DNA of 5,116 bases from Microthrixaceae bacterium (lineage in GTDB: Bacteria; Actinomycetota; Acidimicrobiia; Acidimicrobiales; Acidimicrobilacustridaceae), in NCBI GenBank assembly GCA_023264915.1, contig JAHFUU010000251.1, positions 1 to 5,116 on the forward strand, written 5' to 3'. The position numbers and the translations under genes were made by a program. Positions 1 to 5,116 of this stretch are shown here, one piece after another. The notes under the pieces were generated by a model, which ran no database searches, was not told the DNA's origin, and worked only from the letters and a program-made list of their open reading frames with translations. Position 1 is the stretch's first letter. Every line of letters begins with the position of its first letter.

Positions 1-777
1 GGAGTTCTCGACGGCGGCGTCGGGGCTGACCCGAGCCGAGGGATCGACCGCGGGCTCAGCGTCACCCCTGACGCCGTCGACCAGATCGAGCTGTGACTGC
101 AGGTAGGTGGCCGGCGTGCCTGCATCGACCCAGTACGCGTCGGACCGGTAGGCATACAGCGAGGCGTCGGCGACCATCTCGGGAAACGTCGACCGCTCGA
201 TCGACACCTTGCCCCCGGCAGGGATCCGGTCGATGACCGACGGTTCGAGCACGTAGGTCCCGGCATTGATCCAGTTCGTAGGTGCCTCGCCCGGGGGTGG
301 CTTCTCGATGAAGGACTCGACTCGCCCCCGGTCGTCGACGGGGACCACGCCATACCTCGAAGGATCATCGACAGGGGTCAGCGCGATCGTGCCCTCGGCC
401 CCCGCGGCCGCGTGGAACGCCCAGAGAGCGCTCACGTCGAGATCGGTGAGCACATCTCCGTTGACCACGAGGAAGCGGGCGTCGATCCCGGCGTCGATGG
501 CCGCGAACCGAACTGCCCCGGCAGTGTCAAGCGGTTCCGGTTCGACCGCGTAGTGCAGCTTCACGCCCGCGCACAGGTCCTCGGGATAGGCCTCGATGAA
601 GGCATCGGGCCGGTAACCCAACGACAGGATCGCGTCGGTGACACCGTGGGACCCGAGCTTGGCGACGACTCGCTCGATCATCGGCTTTCCGACGATGGGC
701 AGCATCTGCTTGGGCGTCGACCAGGTGAGGGGCCGAAGCCGGGTCCCGAAGCCGCCTACGAGGACGATGGCCCTCAC
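1..777 (-). CDS. NDP-sugar pyrophosphorylase, probable mannose-1-phosphate guanylyltransferase (3' end beyond window)
   Basis: The enzyme would join a sugar 1-phosphate to an NTP, releasing pyrophosphate, to supply an activated sugar (probably GDP-mannose) in the cytoplasm. My translation gives 259 codons from GTG 777 with no stop before the left edge. The nucleotidyltransferase signature is at the N-terminus: GGFGTRLRPLT at residues 8-18, then PKQMLP (22-27) and GKP (30-32). Further family motifs are PLDTAGA (82-88), the metal-binding NGD (106-108), FIEKP (156-160), NAGTYVL (171-177), SIER..FPE (192-200) and WVDAGT (216-221). From about residue 243 the repeat-like text AVDPSARVSPDAAV looks like the start of a left-handed beta-helix (hexapeptide) domain, as in GMP-pyrophosphorylase-type proteins of about 350 residues, so roughly 100 residues are probably missing. 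GTG 777 is chosen because the conserved strand (RAIVLVGGFG) begins directly after it; no strong Shine-Dalgarno is visible. Glucose-1-phosphate thymidylyltransferase or another nucleotide/sugar specificity cannot be excluded. Confidence 0.92.
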   Translation of the reverse strand, partial: MRAIVLVGGFGTRLRPLTWSTPKQMLPIVGKPMIERVVAKLGSHGVTDAILSLGYRPDAFIEAYPEDLCAGVKLHYAVEPEPLDTAGAVRFAAIDAGIDARFLVVNGDVLTDLDVSALWAFHAAAGAEGTIALTPVDDPSRYGVVPVDDRGRVESFIEKPPPGEAPTNWINAGTYVLEPSVIDRIPAGGKVSIERSTFPEMVADASLYAYRSDAYWVDAGTPATYLQSQLDLVDGVRGDAEPAVDPSARVSPDAAVENS

Positions 778-833
778 GGTCTTCGTGCAAGAGCGCTCGT
801 TGCCGGCTGGGTCTTGGCCATAGCGGGTTGACC

Positions 834-2132
834 CTACTCGCTGGGTCGGTGCGCGCCGAGTCGCACAGGGCTCTGGTGAGAGGCTCGCTCGGCGATCAGC
901 TCGTCAAACAGGGACTCGTACTGCTCGGCGACTGCCGCTGGCGACAGCCATGCCTCGACCCACCTCCTGCCCGCAGCCCCCATGCCTTCGGCCTCGGCAG
1001 GGGCGCCGAGCAGCTGGCGGATCGCCGCGGTGAAGGCCACGGGCTCGTCGGGGGGAACGGTCAGGCCCGCCCCGGCCTGGCGGACGGCCCTGTCGACCTC
1101 GGTGCCCGGATCGACGCTGGCCACCAACGGCCGCGCTGCTGCGAGGATCGAGTAGAGCTTGGACGGCACGCTGGCACGGGCGAGACCGCGCTTGAGCGGC
1201 ACCACCTGGACGTCGGCTGCCGCGAGCACCTCGGGCAGGCGAGCCTTCGGTTGCATGCCGACGAAACGCACGTTGGGCATGCCTGCCGCGCGCCGCTCGA
1301 GAGCCGGCCGGGCCGCGCCGCCGCCGTTGATGACGAAGACGGTGTCCGCTTCGCCCGACAGGGCCGATGCTGCGTCGACGAGCAGGTCGAGAGACTGCGA
1401 CAGGCCCACGTTGCCCGCGTACATCACCACCCGCTTGCCCTCTAGACCGTGCTCGCGCCGGTAGGCGTTCTCGCGCTCGCCTGGGCGTATCCAGTCCGTG
1501 TCTATGAAGTTCGGGATGACGACGACTCGGGTCGAAGCAGTTGACGCAGACCGGGAGGCGGTCGCGAGCTTGGCTCTCACGTTGTCGGCCAGGTCCTCGG
1601 ACAGCACCGTCACTGCGTCGGCGTGCCGATAGGTCACGCGCTCGAGCCACTTGCTCGCGGCGATGGCCCCCCTGTTGGTGAGCAGGCCCAACTCGACGGC
1701 GACGTCGGGGAATACGTCTTGGATGTTGAACACGAAGGGCACGCGGTACCACTGCGCCACCGACCAGCCCGCCGCGCCGAGGGTCAACGGTGGGGACATG
1801 GACAGCACCGCGTCGGGGCGTCCGTGGCCGACCAGGCCCTCGATGGCAGCCAGCACCGTGAAACCCCCGAAAGCCATCGCACGGGCCGGCAGGTTGGCCT
1901 TGTCGGTCGGGAACGGATGCACCCGCGTGATGCAGCCCCACTCGGTGCGCTCGTGGCGCACCAGTTGGCCGTTCCACCCCGGCTCGATGTCATGCAGCCG
2001 GTACCAGGGCAGTGACGTGACGATGTGAAGCTCGTGACCGCGACGCGTCAGCTCCGACGCTATCGAAGCCATGACCTCTCCTGTCGGTGCAACGTCGGGA
2101 GCGAAGTGGGGGCACAGCACCACTAGTCGCAT
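834..2132 (-). CDS. Glycosyltransferase family 4, WbuB/WcaI-like
   Basis: This is a 432-residue GT-B fold retaining glycosyltransferase, expected to transfer a sugar from an NDP donor onto a growing surface glycan at the inner face of the membrane. The N-terminal acceptor domain opens with LVVLCPHFAPDVAPTGE (residues 3-19), whose PTG loop is typical of the WbuB/WcaI group. FNIQDVFPDVAVELG (135-149) is the most diagnostic block of that group. The donor half shows PNFID (207-211), MYAGNVGLSQSLD (237-249), FVGMQPKARLPEVLAAADV (290-308), VPSKLYSILAAARP (322-335) and DPGTEVDRAV (341-350). The canonical EX7E pair is not seen in its usual form, as is common for this subgroup. A Ser/Ala/Thr-rich stretch at about 190-201 lies just before the second domain and looks like a lineage-specific loop. 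ATG 2132 gives a normal N-terminus; it has no Shine-Dalgarno but a -10-like hexamer at leaderless distance. The stop is TAG at 834-836. The donor and acceptor sugars cannot be read from sequence. Confidence 0.94.
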   Translation of the reverse strand: MRLVVLCPHFAPDVAPTGEVMASIASELTRRGHELHIVTSLPWYRLHDIEPGWNGQLVRHERTEWGCITRVHPFPTDKANLPARAMAFGGFTVLAAIEGLVGHGRPDAVLSMSPPLTLGAAGWSVAQWYRVPFVFNIQDVFPDVAVELGLLTNRGAIAASKWLERVTYRHADAVTVLSEDLADNVRAKLATASRSASTASTRVVVIPNFIDTDWIRPGERENAYRREHGLEGKRVVMYAGNVGLSQSLDLLVDAASALSGEADTVFVINGGGAARPALERRAAGMPNVRFVGMQPKARLPEVLAAADVQVVPLKRGLARASVPSKLYSILAAARPLVASVDPGTEVDRAVRQAGAGLTVPPDEPVAFTAAIRQLLGAPAEAEGMGAAGRRWVEAWLSPAAVAEQYESLFDELIAERASHQSPVRLGAHRPSE

Positions 2133-2298
2133 GGCCGAAAGCTAACAGGGCCTGCCAGCTCGATGGTCACCGGCGCCGGCCGCGCACCTCGTCATCATCA
2201 CCGGCACGTCGGCGGAGCACGAGAGCATCAGGCGCTCGCGACGCCACACCGCTGGGGCCTTCGATGTCGTGTCTGGTTCGACGGTGCGCTCGAGAGCA
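2133..2298. other. Intergenic gap between two glycosyltransferase genes
   Basis: This 166-base gap holds the left copy of the 14-base repeat, a perfect 10-base palindrome CCGGCGCCGG at 2170-2179, and the candidate -10 for the downstream gene. No U-tract hairpin that would act as an intrinsic terminator was found, and no credible small gene. Confidence 0.55.
2139..2144 (-). promoter_or_regulatory. Candidate -10 element for leaderless transcription of the WbuB-like gene
   Basis: On the minus strand TAGCTT (a TANNNT match) ends six bases before the ATG at 2132, so transcription would begin at or next to the A of the start codon. The gene has no visible Shine-Dalgarno and is preceded by a 166-base gap. 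Both fit the leaderless promoters that are common in Actinomycetota. No convincing -35 was seen. A hexamer this degenerate can occur by chance. Confidence 0.3.
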
Positions 2299-2304
2299 TC
2301 AGGC
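2220..2304. repeat. Pair of 14-base direct repeats flanking the end of a glycosyltransferase gene
   Basis: The 14-mer CGAGAGCATCAGGC occurs at 2220-2233 and again at 2291-2304, 71 bases apart. The right copy includes the stop codon and last codon of the minus-strand gene ending at 2299; the left copy lies in the gap downstream of it. Outward from the repeat, both copies also share CGCCAC (GTGGCG on the minus strand), separated from the 14-mer by three bases in one case and eight in the other. This looks like an imperfect duplication of the gene's 3' end. Confidence 0.6.
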
Positions 2305-3456
2305 ATCCGCCACGGCCATGTAGGCGGCCAGCAGGCATCGAGCTGACGATGTCCAGTCGAATCGCCGTGCTCGCACCAGCCCCGCTTCGGTGAGGCGCGC
2401 CCGTTCGGTGCTGTCCTCGAGGATGGACAGCATCGCTGCTGACCAGGCACCGGAGTCCATGGCCCCCACGAGGACCCCGGCGTCTCCGACCATCTCGGGA
2501 AGCCCCGTGCAGTCAGAGGCGATGACCGGGCAGCCCGAGGCCATGGCCTCGATCACCGGGATGCCACAACCCTCATAGCGCGATGCGAAGCTCAGAGCCG
2601 TCGCTTCCTGGTACAGCACCTCGATGTCACGCGAGGGGACGCGACCCGTGCGGCGGACGTTGGCTCCGATCCCAAGGCGCTCGATGGCCGCAAGGAGCCG
2701 CTCCTCTCGCTGGGCGACCCCGCCGGTCAGGACGAGGAGCGCCTCGGGGCGCTCTCGGCAGACTGCCGAGAAGCTGTGCGCCAACAGGACGTGGTTCTTG
2801 TGGGGGTAGGTGATGGCCGGGTACATGAAGAAGGGCCGCACCGAACCGTTCACGCCCGCAAGGCCGTATCGATCGACCACGGCCTCGAGCTCAGCCGGAG
2901 TCGCCGGCACGGGGGCGGTCACGCCTGGGGGAACCCTCAGCAACCGGCTCGGGTCGACGTGCAGGCGCTGGCTGAGGTCATCTGCCACGAACGCCGTCAG
3001 GGTTGCTAGCCGGGTCGCGACACGTGCCGAGCGTGGCAGGGCCGTTGCCATGTAGTTGCGCTTCACCCATCCGAAGTTCTCCGGCATCGCTAGGGGTTGC
3101 AGGTCATGGACCGTCAGCAGGGTGCCTCCCGCTGACCGGTGAGCGATCAGCCCTCCCGCGTCATGGACCACGTCGATGCCCCGCCGCCGGACCTGAGCGG
3201 GCAACCAGAGAACCTCGGTGCCCACCCGCTGGGCCCGTGAAGCTCCCGAGGTGGGCCCTCGCACGGTCCTGTAGGTGGATGCAAGCTTCTCTCCCTCGGG
3301 ATGGTCCCCGAGGATCCCGTTGACGAACAGCGTCACCTCGGTGTCTCCCTGGTCGATGCCGGCCAGCGCTTCGAGCAACCTGAGCGCATAGGCGCCGCTG
3401 CCGCCAACCTCGTCGGGAACGAGCCACAGGAGGTTCACGCCGACGCGCAAGGTCAT
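2299..3456 (-). CDS. Glycosyltransferase family 4 (MtfB-like GT-B)
   Basis: This 385-residue retaining glycosyltransferase resembles the mannosyltransferase-B-like GT4 branch (WbpY/MtfB type) found in O-antigen and exopolysaccharide loci. The N-terminus (LRVGVNLLWLVPDEVGGSG, residues 3-21) carries the glycine loop. TVHDLQPLAMPE (115-126) is the usual VHD block of this branch. RVPPGV (174-179) closes the first domain. The donor domain starts at FFMYPAITYPHKNH (209-222), with K220 in the position of the phosphate-contacting lysine. LVLTGG (241-246) and GRVPSRDIEVLYQEA (271-285) follow. The EX7E pair is intact as E295 and E303 in YEGCGIPVIEAMASG. The end (DWTSSARCLLAAYM) is the usual C-terminal helix. 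The ATG overlaps the stop of the upstream glycosyltransferase (ATGA) and has a strong ribosome site, so the two are very likely co-transcribed and translationally coupled. Mannose or a related GDP/NDP hexose is a plausible donor by family and by the pyrophosphorylase downstream; that is inference. Confidence 0.95.
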   Translation of the reverse strand: MTLRVGVNLLWLVPDEVGGSGAYALRLLEALAGIDQGDTEVTLFVNGILGDHPEGEKLASTYRTVRGPTSGASRAQRVGTEVLWLPAQVRRRGIDVVHDAGGLIAHRSAGGTLLTVHDLQPLAMPENFGWVKRNYMATALPRSARVATRLATLTAFVADDLSQRLHVDPSRLLRVPPGVTAPVPATPAELEAVVDRYGLAGVNGSVRPFFMYPAITYPHKNHVLLAHSFSAVCRERPEALLVLTGGVAQREERLLAAIERLGIGANVRRTGRVPSRDIEVLYQEATALSFASRYEGCGIPVIEAMASGCPVIASDCTGLPEMVGDAGVLVGAMDSGAWSAAMLSILEDSTERARLTEAGLVRARRFDWTSSARCLLAAYMAVADA

Positions 3457-4610
3457 CTGAGCACCTCCAGGTAGGCGCCAGCGAGACCACCTGCCATGCG
3501 CTCAGAGGAGTACTCGGCCGCGACGAGGTTCGCCTGCCTGCTGAGGTCGAGGCGCACGGGCTCGTCCTCCAGGAGCTGACCGAGGGCACCGGCGATCCCC
3601 TCGACGTCGTGGGGGTCGACCAGGACTCCCGCGGTCAGGTCATCCACACCGGGAACCTGGACGAGCTCCTCTGTGGAGGTACCGAGGCTCGTCACGACCG
3701 GGGTGCCCTGTGCCATGGCCTCGAGGACAGGCAAGCCGAAACCCTCCATCAGGCTCGGCAGGCAGAACACGGCTGCTCCGGCATAAAGGGCCGGCTTGTC
3801 CTCCTCAGCCACGAACCCGATCCGTTGCACCCGGTCACCCAGGGGCCTGGCCCACCGGTCCAGGTCCTCGTTCCAGCCCTGGCCGCCTGCCAGCACCAGG
3901 CTCGCATCGGTGTGCACCCGTCCGAAGGCCGCCAGGAGCCGTGGAAGGTTCTTCCGTGGCTCTATGGTGCCGAGCCACAGCGCGTACCTGCCCCTGATGC
4001 CATAGCGCTCCCGAACGCGCTGGATGTCAAAGGGCCGAGCCTTCACCACGTCGACGCCGTAGGGCACGAGCCTCAGCCTGTCGGTGTCGAACCCGTGACG
4101 CTCGCAGTCGGCCATCGTCGCACGGGACGGGCAGATGACCAGCGAAGCGTCGCGCCGTGCAAGGTCGACCGCCCGGGAGAAGAACGCTACGCCGCGGCGG
4201 GTGAACAGCTCGGGCTGGTGCAAGAACACGAGATCGTTGACGGTCACCACGAGCGGCACCGAGGGAGGGGGCATCGCCATGCCGGTAACATGGATCAGGT
4301 CGATCGGTCCGGTCGCTCGCTCGACGGGCGGCCATCGCAGGCGATGCCAGGCCTCATACAGCGCCAACCTGCCCAACCCGAGATGGTGGACCGGCACCGG
4401 CGGGACGAAGGGCCCCGGTGGCGGGTGTCGATGCCGGGCGGCCACGCCGATGAGGTGGAGCTCGACGCGACCCTGCGGGTCACCGTGGCGAAGGAGGGCC
4501 GAGATGGCGCCCGTTGCCGCGGCTGCCGTGCCACCGGGAACCCGATGCCAGCACTGCTCGAGGGTGATCGCCACACGGGCGCGCCGGGGGGGCGGTTTGG
4601 CGTCGGTCAT
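3453..4610 (-). CDS. Glycosyltransferase family 4 (MtfB-like GT-B), first gene of the minus-strand run
   Basis: From ATG 4610 this is a 385-residue GT-B glycosyltransferase of the same broad branch as its downstream partner but clearly divergent from it. Visible blocks are ARVAITLEQCWHRVPGGTA (11-29) with the N-terminal glycine loop, TVNDLVFLHQPELF (123-136), ICPSRAT (159-165), LVPYGVDV (181-188), ALWLGTIEPRKNLPRLLAAF (210-229) with the conserved R219/K220, LVLAGGQGWN (238-247), and MEGFGLPVLEAMAQGTPVV (288-306) with the EX7E pair E289/E297. After STEEL (312-316) the usual short GDA loop is replaced by a slightly longer VQVPGVDDLTAGVLVDP. Start choice: an in-frame GTG at 4673 would add 21 residues (MDAAALLHRS...). 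ATG 4610 is preferred because the conserved first beta strand follows within about 12 residues and the extension looks non-family-like; neither start has a good Shine-Dalgarno. The stop TGA (3453-3455) overlaps the next ATG. Probable role: sugar transfer in surface polysaccharide assembly. Confidence 0.93.
   Translation of the reverse strand: MTDAKPPPRRARVAITLEQCWHRVPGGTAAAATGAISALLRHGDPQGRVELHLIGVAARHRHPPPGPFVPPVPVHHLGLGRLALYEAWHRLRWPPVERATGPIDLIHVTGMAMPPPSVPLVVTVNDLVFLHQPELFTRRGVAFFSRAVDLARRDASLVICPSRATMADCERHGFDTDRLRLVPYGVDVVKARPFDIQRVRERYGIRGRYALWLGTIEPRKNLPRLLAAFGRVHTDASLVLAGGQGWNEDLDRWARPLGDRVQRIGFVAEEDKPALYAGAAVFCLPSLMEGFGLPVLEAMAQGTPVVTSLGTSTEELVQVPGVDDLTAGVLVDPHDVEGIAGALGQLLEDEPVRLDLSRQANLVAAEYSSERMAGGLAGAYLEVLR
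3462..3468 (-). promoter_or_regulatory. Ribosome binding site of the second glycosyltransferase gene
   Basis: On the minus strand GGAGGTG lies with GGAGG seven bases before the ATG at 3456, inside the last codons of the upstream glycosyltransferase. It is the strongest Shine-Dalgarno in the window and supports the ATGA-overlap start and coupled translation of the pair. Confidence 0.85.
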
Positions 4611-4731
4611 GGGTCGGCCAAGTCTCACACAGCCAGATGTTGCAGATCGATGTAGGAGCGCAGCCGCGTCCACCGCTGGCGCTCGGGGTGCGTCTGTCCA
4701 GGCAAGGGTTCACCAAGGCCTCAACATGCAT

Positions 4732-4760
4732 CACGAGCAACATGTCGAACATGAGCAACA
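4732..4760. repeat. Direct repeats and central palindrome in the divergent region, possible operator
   Basis: Two 11-base copies, CACGAGCAACA (4732-4742) and CATGAGCAACA (4750-4760), differ at one base and start 18 bases apart. Between and overlapping them is CATGTcgaACATG (4741-4753), with perfect five-base arms around three bases. Another AACATG lies just left at 4723-4728. The position between divergent genes suits a regulator site, but no regulator gene is in view. Confidence 0.35.
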
Positions 4761-4863
4761 GGAACGCCGTTTCCAGGCTCAACGTGCAGTATTGGACAAT
4801 TTCGACCTAGAGTGGTCGCCAAGTGACCGGGCGGAGCTCGGCGAAGCGGTGTGGACCACGCGT

Positions 4864-4867
4864 GGAG
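4864..4867 (+). promoter_or_regulatory. Candidate ribosome binding site for the lipoprotein gene
   Basis: GGAG stands five bases before GTG 4873. It is the reason for preferring this start over ATG 4726, which has its own weaker AAGG at 4715-4718 (seven-base spacing). The two candidates cannot be separated by sequence alone. Confidence 0.5.
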
Positions 4868-4872
4868 CAGAG

Positions 4873-5116
4873 GTGACCAGGGTCGAAGTTCCAGCGAGCA
4901 GCACGAGGGGCCGGGCCCGTCATGGCGTGGCCCTCGCATGCCTGATCGCGTTCCTCGCGGTGATCGCTGCGTGCTCGCTCAGCGGCAACCAAACCGTGAC
5001 TGCCGGTGGCCAGATGGTGGGCGAAGCAGTCGGCGTCGTCGAGGCCACGACCACCGAGTCCACGACCACCGAGTCCACGTCCACGACCAAGGCCCCGAAG
5101 CCGATCCTGTACGGGG
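4873..5116 (+). CDS. Probable secreted lipoprotein with T/S/E-rich linker (3' end beyond window)
   Basis: This frame is open to the right edge (81 codons plus one base from GTG 4873). It encodes a basic n-region with R3, R12, R14 and R16. A hydrophobic run, VALACLIAFLAVIAAC (residues 19-34), then ends in an IAAC lipobox, with Cys34 as the predicted lipidated residue. The mature part begins SLSGNQTVTAGG and then has a TTTES repeat linker (59-72) before KAPKPILYG, where the window ends. The linker is what is often seen tethering a globular extracytoplasmic domain in high-GC actinobacterial lipoproteins. GTG 4873 is chosen for its GGAG five bases upstream and for the signal-peptide length. The frame also stays open back to ATG 4726 (AAGG seven bases before), which would add 49 residues (MHHEQHVEHEQQ...) and put the hydrophobic segment inside as a membrane anchor. 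That upstream stretch has lower third-position GC, so it is probably leader DNA. No function can be assigned. KPILYG followed by a G-starting codon could be the beginning of a GDS block of an SGNH hydrolase, but this is a guess. Confidence 0.68.
   Translation, partial: MTRVEVPASSTRGRARHGVALACLIAFLAVIAACSLSGNQTVTAGGQMVGEAVGVVEATTTESTTTESTSTTKAPKPILYG
5047..5088 (+). repeat. In-frame tandem repeat encoding the lipoprotein linker
   Basis: The 15-base unit ACGACCACCGAGTCC occurs twice in tandem (5047-5061, 5062-5076), followed by the partial units ACGTCC and ACGACC. It encodes TTTES-TTTES-TS-TT in the lipoprotein frame. The two full copies are identical at the DNA level, which suggests recent slippage or expansion and a linker whose length may vary between strains. 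Confidence 0.75.

Larger units (their letters stand above)
4611..4872. promoter_or_regulatory. Divergent intergenic region, probable promoter region for both directions
   Basis: This region lies between the minus-strand glycosyltransferase start (4610) and the plus-strand lipoprotein start (4873). The stretch about 4720-4815 is visibly richer in A and T than the surrounding genes, as expected for promoters. On the plus strand TAGAGT at 4808-4813 is a possible -10 that would leave a leader of about 50 bases before GTG 4873. On the minus strand AATACT (about 4788-4793) matches four of six -10 consensus bases. Neither has a good -35. Part of the region could be coding if the alternative starts (GTG 4673 minus, ATG 4726 plus) are used; those two would not overlap each other. 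Confidence 0.45.

Noticed and set aside
828..1445. A 205-codon plus-strand frame opposite the WbuB-like gene
   Set aside because: It is an antisense shadow with no motif, no ribosome site and no conserved-looking segment.
904..1977. A 357-codon minus-strand frame inside the WbuB-like gene
   Set aside because: It is an Arg/Gly/Pro-rich shift of the real frame, which alone carries the glycosyltransferase motifs.
2170..2179. Palindrome CCGGCGCCGG as a terminator
   Set aside because: It has no loop and no following U-tract on either strand; short GC palindromes are expected in such DNA.
3609..4655. A 348-codon open frame on the plus strand across the first glycosyltransferase
   Set aside because: It lies antisense to a gene with clear GT4 motifs, has no recognisable motif of its own, and has His/Arg/Gly/Pro-rich composition typical of shadow frames in GC-rich DNA.
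4480..4782. A 100-codon minus-strand frame upstream of the first glycosyltransferase, with a hydrophobic start (LETAFLLLMFDMLLVM)
   Set aside because: The hydrophobic start looks membrane-like, but the frame crosses the AT-richer divergent region and then overlaps the glycosyltransferase in a different frame with shadow composition; no Shine-Dalgarno was seen.
1..5116. CRISPR arrays, tRNA or rRNA genes, insertion sequences, phage or defence genes
   Set aside because: No periodic repeat-spacer pattern, cloverleaf, transposase motif or terminal inverted repeats were seen; the content is ordinary surface-glycan genes.

Overview
The window is high-GC bacterial DNA with strongly GC-biased third codon positions. 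Codon use, leaderless-type start contexts and a Thr/Ser/Glu linker on a lipoprotein suggest Actinomycetota, perhaps an Acidimicrobiia-like lineage. The class-level guess is inference and weak.

Layout: most of the window (about 1-4610) is a minus-strand run of four carbohydrate genes, read right to left. First comes a GT4 glycosyltransferase (3453-4610). It is followed with an ATGA stop/start overlap by a second GT4 glycosyltransferase (2299-3456). After a 166-base gap comes a third glycosyltransferase of the WbuB/WcaI-like GT4 type (834-2132). After a 56-base gap comes an NDP-sugar pyrophosphorylase, most like mannose-1-phosphate guanylyltransferase, which starts at GTG 777 and runs off the left edge after 259 codons. 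A divergent region of about 260 bases (4611-4872) separates this run from a plus-strand gene that runs off the right edge. That gene encodes a probable lipoprotein with a lipobox cysteine and a short T/S/E-rich linker.

How they fit together: the pyrophosphorylase would make the activated sugar (probably GDP-mannose or another NDP-hexose). The three retaining GT-B enzymes would add sugars to a lipid-linked or cell-surface glycan. This is a segment of an exopolysaccharide, capsule or O-antigen-like locus. No flippase, polymerase, priming transferase or chain-length regulator is inside the window, so the final product cannot be named.

No clearly new biological system is visible. The points most worth a second look are the unresolved start and identity of the truncated lipoprotein gene, a repeat/palindrome cluster in the divergent region, a 14-base direct repeat that copies the stop region of one glycosyltransferase into the gap downstream, and a possible leaderless internal promoter in that same gap.
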